Shown here: one piece after another, positions 1-5,263 of the stretch
Numbering within the stretch: the stretch's first letter is position 1
How the letters are laid out: every line of letters begins with the position of its first letter
Assembly: GCA_018883285.1 (NCBI GenBank)
Contig: VEQJ01000106.1
Coordinates: forward strand, 1-5,263
Origin: Alphaproteobacteria bacterium
Lineage (GTDB): Bacteria; Pseudomonadota; Alphaproteobacteria; CAISOG01
Reading direction: 5' to 3'
Length of the DNA stretch: 5,263 bases
The notes under the pieces: generated by a model
Databases searched by the model: none
Told to the model about the DNA's origin: nothing
What the model saw: only the letters and a program-made list of their open reading frames with translations
Made by a program: the position numbers and the translations under genes

Positions 1-1779
1 GTCTTAAGCCATGATCTGCAAAACGATCCCGACATTGTGGCGATGATTGCCACCTCAGCCGCGCTGACCATTTCTGGCCTGCCGTTTTTGGGTCCCATTG
101 GGGCGGCACGGGTTGGCCGCATCGATGGTCAATTTGTCTTGAACCCCAGCATTGCTGACTTATCGGCCAGTGAGCTGGATTTGGTGGTAGCGGGTACCAA
201 AGATGGCGTGCTGATGGTGGAATCTGAGGCCAAGGAATTGCCCGAAGAAGTGATGTTGGATGCTGTGCTGTTTGGTCAGCAGCAGTACGCCACCGTGATC
301 CGTGCCATCATCGAAATGGCCGAAGCCTGCGCCAATGACCCCTGGGAACTGGCCGAGGATCAGGGGGATCGCCTCAACGGCCTGAAAAAAGACGTCTACA
401 AATTGGTGCAACAGGATTTGGTAAAGGCCTATAGCCTGCAATTAAAGCAAGAGCGGGTGGCAGCCTTGAACGCTGCCAAGGCTTCTGTGGCCAGCCTGAC
501 TGAGCAGGGCTTTACCACCCTGGAAGTATCGGGCGCGTTTAAGTCGGTGGAAAAAGACATCGTGCGCGGCCAAATTTTGGATAAAGGTGTACGGATTGAT
601 GGCCGTGACACCAAAACCGTTCGCCAAATCGCCTCTGAGGTCGGCATTCTGCCCCGCGTGCACGGATCGTCACTGTTTACCCGTGGCGAAACACAGGCGC
701 TGGTGGTGGCCACCCTGGGCACGGGTGATGATGAGCAGTTGATTGATGCGCTGGAGGGCAGCCACCGCGAATCCTTTATGCTGCACTACAACTTCCCGCC
801 CTACTCCGTGGGGGAAACTGGCCGTATGAGTGGCCCCGGCCGTCGTGAAATTGGTCATGGCAAGCTGGCCTGGCGTGCGATTCGCCCGCTGTTGCCCAGC
901 AAGGCTGACTATCCCTATACCATTCGCGTGGTGTCGGAAATTACCGAATCCAATGGTTCCAGCTCGATGGCCACGGTCTGCGGTTCATCGCTGGCGCTGA
1001 TGGATGCGGGCGTGCCGCTGGCCAAGCCTGTTGCGGGTATCGCCATGGGTCTGATTAAAGAGGACAAAAAGTTTGCGGTGCTGACCGACATTCTGGGTGA
1101 TGAAGATCACCTGGGCGATATGGACTTTAAGGTCGCCGGTACCCAGGATGGGATTACCGCCCTGCAAATGGATATCAAAATCACCTCCATCACCCAGGAA
1201 ATTATGAAAATTGCCCTGGAACAAGCCAAAGAGGGTCGGATGCATATTCTGGGCGAAATGGCCAAGGCGCTGACCATCGCACGCGCCGAAACCCCTGCCA
1301 ACGCCCCGAAAATGCGAGTGATGACCATTCCCCGTGACAAAATCCGTGAGGTGATTGGAACCGGCGGTAAGGTCATCAAGGATATCGTGGAAACCACTGG
1401 CGCCAAGATTGATATTGAGGATGATGGAACCGTCAGAATTTCCAGCGTTCAGGATGAATCGATCCAAAAAGCCTATGACCGCATCCTATCGATCGTGTCC
1501 GAGCCAGAGGTTGGCACTGTTTACGTCGGAACCGTGGTTAAGGTCATGGAATTTGGTGCTTTTGTCAATTTCATGGGCAGCCGTGACGGTCTGGTTCACA
1601 TTTCTGAACTGGCACCCCGCCGCGTTAACAAGGTCACCGATGTGGTCAATGTTGGCGATGTGATTAAGGTGTTGGTGATTGGGATGGATGATCGGGGTAA
1701 GGTGAAACTTAGCCTGAAACAGGTCAACCAAGAAACGGGTGAGAAAATCGACACGCAAAGCCTTCGTGACGCTTCCTAA
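1..1779 (+). CDS. pnp: Polyribonucleotide nucleotidyltransferase (PNPase), 5'-truncated by window edge
   Basis: PNPase degrades RNA 3'-to-5' by phosphorolysis and usually works as a cytoplasmic trimer, often with RNase E. The reading frame is open from base 1, so the GTG at 37 is not the real start. There are 592 visible residues. By alignment from memory to the E. coli enzyme, about 117 N-terminal residues are missing, giving the usual full length near 710. Visible residues 1-100 are the end of the first RNase PH core and about 100-195 the helical linker. About 195-425 form the second, catalytic RNase PH core, with the phosphate-site SSS at 320-322 and catalytic aspartates in [12 protein letters not shown] (D369, D375, K377). 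The KH domain (about 436-495) has its GTGG loop at 453-456, and the S1 domain covers about 505-575. All key residues seen are intact. The tail after S1 is short. The next gene starts 28 bases downstream on the same strand. Confidence 0.98.
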   Translation, partial: VLSHDLQNDPDIVAMIATSAALTISGLPFLGPIGAARVGRIDGQFVLNPSIADLSASELDLVVAGTKDGVLMVESEAKELPEEVMLDAVLFGQQQYATVIRAIIEMAEACANDPWELAEDQGDRLNGLKKDVYKLVQQDLVKAYSLQLKQERVAALNAAKASVASLTEQGFTTLEVSGAFKSVEKDIVRGQILDKGVRIDGRDTKTVRQIASEVGILPRVHGSSLFTRGETQALVVATLGTGDDEQLIDALEGSHRESFMLHYNFPPYSVGETGRMSGPGRREIGHGKLAWRAIRPLLPSKADYPYTIRVVSEITESNGSSSMATVCGSSLALMDAGVPLAKPVAGIAMGLIKEDKKFAVLTDILGDEDHLGDMDFKVAGTQDGITALQMDIKITSITQEIMKIALEQAKEGRMHILGEMAKALTIARAETPANAPKMRVMTIPRDKIREVIGTGGKVIKDIVETTGAKIDIEDDGTVRISSVQDESIQKAYDRILSIVSEPEVGTVYVGTVVKVMEFGAFVNFMGSRDGLVHISELAPRRVNKVTDVVNVGDVIKVLVIGMDDRGKVKLSLKQVNQETGEKIDTQSLRDAS

Positions 1780-1807
1780 ACCTCTTAGACTCAGATAGAT
1801 TGGCGGT

Positions 1808-3208
1808 ATGACATTCCGCTTACCCACCCTGACCTTGGCTGGCAAGGAAGTGTTGCCCCTGATTGAAGGGGGCAAGGGTATCAGCGTGTCCAATGGCCAA
1901 AGCACAGGGGCATGGGCGGCGGCGGGCGGTGTTGGCACCTTTTCAGGGGTGAATGCCGACAGTTTTGATGCCAACGGTGGAATCATTCCCCAAATCTATC
2001 ACGGCAAAACCCGTCGCGAACGGCATGAGGAGCTGTTGGCCTTTTCCATTCGTGGCGGGATCACCCAGGCGCAGATTGCGCATGAGGTGGCGGGCGGTAA
2101 CGGCCTTATCAACATGAATATCCTGTGGGAAATGGGCGGCGCCGAGCGGGTGTTAGAGGGGGTGTTGGAAGGTGCCAAGGGCTTGATTAATGGCGTCACC
2201 TGCGGTGCGGGCATGCCCTATCGCATTGCCGAGATTTGTTCCCGCTTTGGCGTCTATTACTACCCCATCGTTTCCTCAGCCCGCGCCTTTCGCGCCTTGT
2301 GGAAACGCGCCTATCACAAATTTAAGGATTTGATGGGCGCGGTTGTCTATGAGGATCCCTGGCTGGCGGGTGGCCACAACGGCCTATCCAACAGCGAAGA
2401 TCCGCTGCAACCACAACCCCCTTATGAACGGGTGCGCGAATTGCGCGCCATGATGCGTGAATGCGGCGTGCCCGATGCCCCGATCGTGATGGCGGGGGGC
2501 GTTTGGTGGCTTAAGGAATGGCAGGACTGGATAGATAACCCAGAAATTGGCCCGATTGCCTTTCAATTTGGTACCCGCCCCCTGTTGACGCAGGAAAGCC
2601 CGATTTCCGACGCCTGGAAGCATAAGCTGCTGAACCTTAAGCCCGGCGATGTCTATCTCAACAAATTTTCGCCGACTGGCTTTTATTCCTCAGCGGTGGT
2701 TAACCCCTTTTTGCAAGAGCTGCAGGGGCGCAGTGAGCGGCAGATTGCCTTTAGCCAGCCCGCGGTTGGGGAACACACGGCGGAGTTGCCGATTGGCCCG
2801 CGCCAACGTATCGTCTATGTTACGCCCAGCGATTTGGAACGGGCAAAGGCCTGGATGGCGGCGGGCTATAGCGCGGCGATGCGGACGCCCGAAAACACCC
2901 TGATTTTTGTTGAGCCCGAAAAAGAAGATGAGATTTTAACCGATCAAATTAACTGCATGGGTTGCCTTAGTCAGTGTACCTTTTCCAACTGGGCGCAGAA
3001 TGAAAGCGGCACAACCGGGCTTAAGGCCGATCCGCGCAGCTTTTGCATCCAAAAAACCCTGCAGCAAATCAGCCATAGCGATGATGTCGATCATCAGTTG
3101 ATGTTTGCGGGTCACAACGCCTATCGCTTTGGCCAGGATCCCTTTTACAGCAATGGCTTTGTCCCCACCGTGAAGCAGCTGGTGGATCGTATCGCCAGCG
3201 GGGAATAA
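1808..3208 (+). CDS. Nitronate monooxygenase / 2-nitropropane dioxygenase-family flavoprotein with C-terminal cysteine motif
   Basis: This 466-residue protein belongs to the NMO family (FMN-dependent TIM barrels that oxidise alkyl nitronates; some members are NAD(P)H:quinone or enoyl reductases). Recognisable elements are the N-terminal EGGKGISVSNG (20-30), NGVTCGAGMP near 128-137, AGGHNGLSN (187-195) whose H190 fits the family's catalytic base, MAGGVW (228-233), and AFQFGTRPLL (251-260), a flavin phosphate-binding region. Beyond the barrel, a region at about 375-466 carries C383, C386, C390 and C413 (CX2CX3CX22C), which could bind an Fe-S cluster or zinc; this is inference. The ATG at 1808 is chosen because the family-like N-terminus begins there. 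Its ribosome binding site is poor, as GGCGG lies only 1 base from the ATG, so translational coupling to pnp, which ends 28 bases upstream, is possible. The substrate cannot be told from sequence; the family call is firm and the exact reaction is not. Confidence 0.9.
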   Translation: MTFRLPTLTLAGKEVLPLIEGGKGISVSNGQSTGAWAAAGGVGTFSGVNADSFDANGGIIPQIYHGKTRRERHEELLAFSIRGGITQAQIAHEVAGGNGLINMNILWEMGGAERVLEGVLEGAKGLINGVTCGAGMPYRIAEICSRFGVYYYPIVSSARAFRALWKRAYHKFKDLMGAVVYEDPWLAGGHNGLSNSEDPLQPQPPYERVRELRAMMRECGVPDAPIVMAGGVWWLKEWQDWIDNPEIGPIAFQFGTRPLLTQESPISDAWKHKLLNLKPGDVYLNKFSPTGFYSSAVVNPFLQELQGRSERQIAFSQPAVGEHTAELPIGPRQRIVYVTPSDLERAKAWMAAGYSAAMRTPENTLIFVEPEKEDEILTDQINCMGCLSQCTFSNWAQNESGTTGLKADPRSFCIQKTLQQISHSDDVDHQLMFAGHNAYRFGQDPFYSNGFVPTVKQLVDRIASGE

Positions 3209-3297
3209 TGGGGGTATGGGACGACGCTGGATCTCTGCCCCTTCATCAAAAAATACAAAAATAACAACATAGTGCGGTCACTTCACCAGCCTCACCA

Positions 3298-3390
3298 TGT
3301 CATTCTCCCCCTTGTGGGGGAATCTCTTGTCCTATTCGCTTCACAAGCTTTGTCGCCGTATAGATCCTACCCACAGGGGGTAGGATGACA
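3298..3390. repeat. 93-base imperfect inverted-repeat element with TGTCAT ends
   Basis: The left end TGTCATTCTCCCCC (3298-3311) and the reverse complement of the right end, TGTCATCCTACCCCC (3376-3390), match apart from one substitution and one missing base. Each end also folds on itself. The left hairpin is TCCCCC-ttgt-GGGGGA (3306-3321). The right is a perfect 9-pair stem ATCCTACCC/GGGTAGGAT (3364-3372 with 3378-3386) around a 5-base loop. This architecture resembles the small palindromic intergenic elements known in many bacterial genomes, including Rickettsia and relatives. Being multi-copy in this genome is inferred, not seen. Confidence 0.65.
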
Positions 3391-3409
3391 CCGAAAAACG
3401 GAGGAAGCA

Positions 3410-3424
3410 GGGGTTAGGATGACA
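3410..3424 (-). repeat. Third copy of the 15-base element end
   Basis: GGGGTTAGGATGACA differs by one base from the right end of the inverted-repeat element at 3376-3390 and has the same orientation, offset by 34 bases. It may be a partial or nested copy. Confidence 0.6.
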
Positions 3425-3492
3425 GCGGATGGTTGTAGCACGGATAGGTGCTGCATCGCTTGCACCCCCCACCGGATCGCTGGCGCGCTCCG

Positions 3493-3513
3493 ACTCCCCC
3501 GCAAGGGTGGAGT
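3493..3513. repeat. GC-rich hairpin with GCAA tetraloop
   Basis: ACTCC+CCC (3493-3500) pairs with GGG+GGAGT (3505-3513) with one bulged T at 3508, closed by GCAA (3501-3504), a GNRA-type tetraloop when read on the plus strand. Eight pairs in all. No T-run follows, so it is not a standard terminator. Confidence 0.5.
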
Positions 3514-3518
3514 GTTGT

Positions 3519-3532
3519 TCATCATACCCCCT
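3519..3532 (+). repeat. Fourth copy of the core repeat
   Basis: TCATCATACCCCCT matches 13 of 14 bases of TCATCCTACCCCCT, the reverse complement of 3375-3388, so it lies in the left-end orientation. It forms the left arm of the hairpin at 3526-3560. Confidence 0.5.
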
Positions 3533-3560
3533 CCGCATTTTTTATGTAAGGGAAGGGGGT
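3526..3560. repeat. Hairpin ACCCCCTCC / GGAAGGGGGT
   Basis: Bases 3526-3534 pair with 3551-3560, giving nine pairs with one bulged A, around a 16-base loop that contains six Ts. It may be the second half-site of the local repeat family, or help protect or terminate transcripts of the convergent genes. No T-run follows the stem on either strand. Confidence 0.5.
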
Positions 3561-3618
3561 GGCAATAATGATTATTGGTTTTATAAGATTGCCTTGCGCT
3601 GGAGGTTACAAAAACCGC

Positions 3619-4185
3619 CTACTGCTCCGCCCGCTTCATATACTCACCGGTGGCGGTGTTGACCACCACCATCGTGCCACTTTCGATAAAGGGTGGCACC
3701 ATCACGCGGCGGCCGTTGGATAGCTTGGCGGGTTTATAGCTGGAACTGGCGGTTTGCCCCTTAACCACCGCATCGGCCTCAACCACCTGCAAAACAACTG
3801 TTTCGGGCAGCTGCACACTAATCGGCTCATCCTGATAATGCAGGATGATGACCGCCATATTTTCGGTTAGAAAGTCGGCTTGATCACCAATTTGCTCAGC
3901 GGTCAGGGTAACGGATTCATAAGTTTCGCTGTTCATAAAGCTGTATTCATCGCCATTGGCGTACAGGAATTGAAAAGGCATTTCGTCCAACCGCACCCGT
4001 TCAACGCTATCTTCGGAACGAAAGCGTTCGTTCAATTTGGTGCCCAGCTTAATGTCCTTCATTTCAACCTGCATAAAGGCGCCGCCCTTACCCGGTTGCA
4101 CATGTTGGGTTTTGGTAACAGCCCACAACCGCCCCTGATGCTCTAACACATTGCCTGGACGAATATCGACACCGGAAATTTTCAT
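3619..4185 (-). CDS. efp: Translation elongation factor P
   Basis: EF-P binds between the ribosomal P and E sites and relieves stalling at consecutive prolines. The 188-residue product has the family's usual length. The start chosen is ATG at 4185 ([11 protein letters not shown]), the conserved N-terminus, with GGGA 8 bases upstream. The frame runs a further 32 codons upstream to 4281, but that stretch is not EF-P-like and is rejected. Domain I (KOW-like, about 1-65) has the loop VQPGKGGAF with K33 at the position modified by beta-lysylation in E. coli; an unpaired lysine tip suggests the EpmA-type class, but no modification gene lies in the window. The OB domains follow, with the family signature K-P-A then G-x2-V-x-V-P-x2-I-x2-G near residues 155-174. 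It lies 105 bases downstream of the DUF192 gene on the same strand and may be cotranscribed or have its own promoter (a TATCAT -10-like hexamer lies at 4212-4207). Confidence 0.97.
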   Translation of the reverse strand: MKISGVDIRPGNVLEHQGRLWAVTKTQHVQPGKGGAFMQVEMKDIKLGTKLNERFRSEDSVERVRLDEMPFQFLYANGDEYSFMNSETYESVTLTAEQIGDQADFLTENMAVIILHYQDEPISVQLPETVVLQVVEADAVVKGQTASSSYKPAKLSNGRRVMVPPFIESGTMVVVNTATGEYMKRAEQ

Positions 4186-4233
4186 AAGATTTGTCCCATG
4201 GTTGTAATGATAATCTGCAAGGGTTTTTTTTAC

Positions 4234-4261
4234 GGGGCTTCGGCCGATTCGGCAAGTCCCC
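4234..4261 (-). promoter_or_regulatory. Stem-loop in the efp leader / DUF192-efp spacer
   Basis: GGGG (4234-4237) pairs with CCCC (4258-4261), CTT (4238-4240) with AAG (4254-4256), and GCCG (4243-4246) with CGGC (4250-4253), with small bulges and a 3-base loop. In the efp-sense transcript it is followed by eight As rather than Ts, so it is not an intrinsic terminator for the DUF192 gene. Its 3' side ends 48 bases before the efp start. A role in processing or transcript stability is only a guess. Confidence 0.4.
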
Positions 4262-4290
4262 CCACTGCTGGCGCGTACCAAATAGGGGCG

Positions 4291-4869
4291 TTATTTGCTC
4301 TGCCCCGGCATTGGCGGCATGAACAGCGGATTCATCACCCTGTCCCCCACCGCAATCCCCAGTCTTTTGGTAGCCCCACCTTTCAGCTCCAACACCGCCC
4401 GAATGGGTTGGTTATCACTGTCGATAACCGCCTCACTCTTCGGCTTGCCCCTGGCGATTTTGATGATACGGCCATCACTGGCCAGAAACAGGATGTCCAG
4501 GGGGATTAGCGTGTTTTTCATCCACATGGCTCGTGGTTGGCTATCATCGCCAAAATCAAACAACATGCCGCCATCATTGGCCAAGCTTTTGCGATGCATT
4601 AAACCCTGGGTCAGTTCGGGCGTGGTGCGCGCCACCTCAACCATAAAATTGTGAATCGCCGATTTTGTGAAAATCTGTAACGGTTCTGTCGTCAGTTTAG
4701 CGCTGGCTTGATTGGTGGTAGGGGAGGCAGCGTTAGCGGCTGGGATAGCCATTTGCCCTGCATCCTTAGCTAATAAGGGCTGGGTAAGTGCCAGTAGCAT
4801 CAGCGCACCGATAGTCACGATGCGTTGCAAGCCATGGAACAAGGGGGGCTTTGGCCTGGTCTGAAGCAT
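4291..4869 (-). CDS. Secreted DUF192 family protein
   Basis: This 192-residue protein has a basic N-terminus and a hydrophobic stretch at about 18-34 (IVTIGALMLLALTQPLLA), read as a Sec signal peptide with likely cleavage after A34 (LLA|KD). An Ala/Thr/Ser-rich linker follows to about 62. The rest is one DUF192 domain (PF02643): GLMHRKSL (89-96), GGMLFDFGDDS (100-110), MWMKNTLIPLDILFL (115-129) and the later AVLELKGGATKRLGI (158-172). The biochemical function of the family is not established. Export implies a periplasmic role. ATG 4869 is supported by AAGGA at 4883-4879, 9 bases upstream, and by the proper signal peptide that follows. It heads a minus-strand pair with efp, 105 bases downstream. 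Confidence 0.93.
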   Translation of the reverse strand: MLQTRPKPPLFHGLQRIVTIGALMLLALTQPLLAKDAGQMAIPAANAASPTTNQASAKLTTEPLQIFTKSAIHNFMVEVARTTPELTQGLMHRKSLANDGGMLFDFGDDSQPRAMWMKNTLIPLDILFLASDGRIIKIARGKPKSEAVIDSDNQPIRAVLELKGGATKRLGIAVGDRVMNPLFMPPMPGQSK

Positions 4870-4896
4870 TGTTTGAAATCCTTTTTGATGGCTGAT

Positions 4897-4905
4897 TCTA
4901 TAACA
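4897..4905 (-). promoter_or_regulatory. Candidate extended -10 promoter of the DUF192 gene
   Basis: Read on the minus strand, TGTTATAGA (4905-4897) is a TGn extended -10 with hexamer TATAGA. It lies 27 bases before the ATG at 4869, leaving room for a short leader containing the AAGGA ribosome binding site. No good -35 lies 16-18 bases upstream (GCTTTA at 4925-4920 is poor), which the extended -10 could offset. Confidence 0.4.
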
Positions 4906-5020
4906 TCAGGCGATGGGGATAAAGCCGTAATCTGTTATTGTATAGGTTCAGTGCATATGAGACTGGAAGAGGGGTGGGAAGGAAGAATGAATATAGTGGA
5001 GGGGTGGCGCCTTGCAAGAA

Positions 5021-5056
5021 AGAATGGGGACGGGCACTGCCCAATGACCCATTTTT
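5021..5056 (+). terminator. Terminator-like hairpin with T-run
   Basis: AATGGG (5023-5028) pairs with CCCATT (5048-5053); above an internal loop, GGGCA (5032-5036) pairs with TGCCC (5038-5042), which would have to open slightly to form a loop. Five Ts (5052-5056) follow on the plus strand. No plus-strand gene precedes it here, so it may be orphaned or shield the transposase from incoming transcription. Confidence 0.35.
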
Positions 5057-5117
5057 GACGGTATTTTGCGCGGTATTTGAAAAAAAAGATTTTTTGTTTC
5101 TGTTGAAATAAATAGTG

Positions 5118-5146
5118 TAGTCACGAGATAAAAAGTATGTTATAAG
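5118..5146 (+). promoter_or_regulatory. Candidate transposase promoter
   Basis: TAGTCA (5118-5123, 4 of 6 matches to TTGACA) is separated by 17 bases from TATAAG (5141-5146), which is preceded by TGT to give an extended -10. Transcription would begin near 5153, just ahead of the AGGAG at 5171-5175. Confidence 0.4.
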
Positions 5147-5183
5147 TTTCCTGTTGTGTTATTTTTAAGCAGGAGTTTTTGTT

Positions 5184-5263
5184 ATGGATAAGATGCCGAT
5201 TCACCGTCGCCATGATTTATCGGACAAGGTTTGGGAGAGGTTAGAGCCTCTTTTGCCGGGCAG
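5184..5263 (+). CDS. IS5-family transposase, N-terminal fragment cut by window edge
   Basis: Only the first 26 codons are visible. The peptide (M-D-K-M-P-I-H-R-R-H-D-L-S-D, then VWERLEPLLPG) matches the start of IS5-type transposases (the DUF4096/PF13340 N-terminal domain, with the H-D-(L/I)-S-D...W..(L/I)EP.LPG pattern). These are DDE enzymes that cut and rejoin the ends of their own element. The start at ATG 5184 is favoured by AGGAG (5171-5175) placed 8 bases upstream; an in-frame ATG at 5193 is the alternative and matches many family starts. The catalytic region lies beyond the window, so whether the gene is intact, or split by the frameshift common in this family, cannot be judged. Confidence 0.85.
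   Translation, partial: MDKMPIHRRHDLSDKVWERLEPLLPG

Larger units (their letters stand above)
3209..3618. other. Convergent intergenic region filled with hairpins and repeats
   Basis: This 410-base gap separates the ends of the flavoprotein gene (+) and efp (-). No credible gene was seen; the open frames here are short, lack ribosome binding sites and run through palindromes. It contains GC-rich stem-loops at about 3306-3321, 3364-3386, 3493-3513 and 3526-3560, and four copies of a short core. An AT-rich 7-base palindromic stem (CAATAAT/ATTATTG, 3563-3577) is followed by GTTTT. No classic GC stem plus T-run terminator was found for either gene, so transcripts may end at the repeat hairpins or by Rho. 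Confidence 0.75.
4870..5183. other. Gene-free divergent region upstream of the DUF192 and transposase genes
   Basis: No credible gene was seen. A plus-strand frame through 4957-5058 has no ribosome binding site and ends inside a hairpin. The region holds the DUF192 promoter, a purine-rich stretch with GAGGGGTGG twice (4969-4977, 4999-5007), a terminator-like hairpin (5021-5056), CGGTATTT twice at a 12-base offset (5059-5066, 5071-5078), and from about 5060 a markedly AT-rich segment leading into the transposase. The left end of the insertion sequence should lie somewhere in the last 120 bases. Confidence 0.6.
5098..5263 (+). mobile_element. Left part of an IS5-type insertion sequence, boundary approximate
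   Basis: The transposase start implies an insertion sequence running off the right edge. The left end is set only roughly at the TTCTGTTGAAA stretch (5098-5108), because many IS5-type ends contain a CTGTTGAAA-like sequence. The matching right end is not in the window, so neither the terminal inverted repeat nor a target duplication can be confirmed. Confidence 0.4.

Noticed and set aside
985..1467. 160-residue minus-strand frame inside pnp
   Set aside because: It is antisense to the conserved catalytic and KH regions of PNPase and has a His/Gly/Asn-rich composition typical of a shadow frame.
3211..3241. Possible terminator after the flavoprotein gene (GGGG ... CCCC)
   Set aside because: Only four pairs across a long loop and an A-rich rather than T-rich tract downstream, so it is unlikely to terminate transcription.
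3298..3424. CRISPR-like array
   Set aside because: The repeats are short, occur in mixed orientation and are unevenly spaced, with no regular spacers and no cas genes.
3341..3538. 65-residue minus-strand frame in the intergenic region
   Set aside because: It is made largely of the palindromic repeats, and its peptide has the look of repeat-derived spurious products rather than a protein domain.
4186..4281. 32-codon N-terminal extension of efp
   Set aside because: The extra residues do not resemble EF-P, the conserved start MKISGVDI is at 4185 with GGGA at a proper distance, and the extension runs through the spacer hairpin.
4825..5058. 77-residue plus-strand frame, or its shorter form from ATG 4957
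   Set aside because: It overlaps the start of the DUF192 gene on the opposite strand, has no ribosome binding site, matches no family I recognise and ends within a terminator-like hairpin.

Overview
The window looks like ordinary chromosomal housekeeping DNA from an alphaproteobacterium of moderate G+C content. This rests on the style of the polynucleotide phosphorylase, elongation factor P and nitronate-monooxygenase-like proteins. An IS5-type transposase at the right edge and palindromic intergenic repeats suggest a genome that tolerates mobile and repetitive DNA. A more precise placement is not possible from this sequence.

Layout. Positions 1-1779 (+) hold the C-terminal five sixths of pnp, cut by the left edge. 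After 28 bases comes a complete nitronate monooxygenase-family flavoprotein gene (1808-3208, +) with an unusual cysteine-rich C-terminus, probably cotranscribed with pnp. A 410-base gap between convergent genes (3209-3618) contains a cluster of GC-rich hairpins. It includes four copies of a core related to TCATCCTACCCCC in +, -, -, + orientation, two of which bound a 93-base inverted-repeat element. On the minus strand, a secreted DUF192 protein gene (4869-4291) is followed 105 bases later by efp (4185-3619), with a stem-loop in the space between them. Positions 4870-5183 contain no convincing gene; they hold the DUF192 promoter, a terminator-like hairpin and a change to very AT-rich sequence. 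The window ends with the first 26 codons of an IS5-family transposase (from 5184, +).

The genes do not form one pathway. PNPase acts in RNA decay and EF-P in translation of polyproline stretches. The flavoprotein probably oxidises nitronates or a related small substrate, and the DUF192 protein is exported and of unknown function. No defence system, CRISPR array, tRNA or rRNA was seen. The items most worth checking are the repeat cluster at 3298-3560 and the possible metal-cluster cysteines of the flavoprotein.
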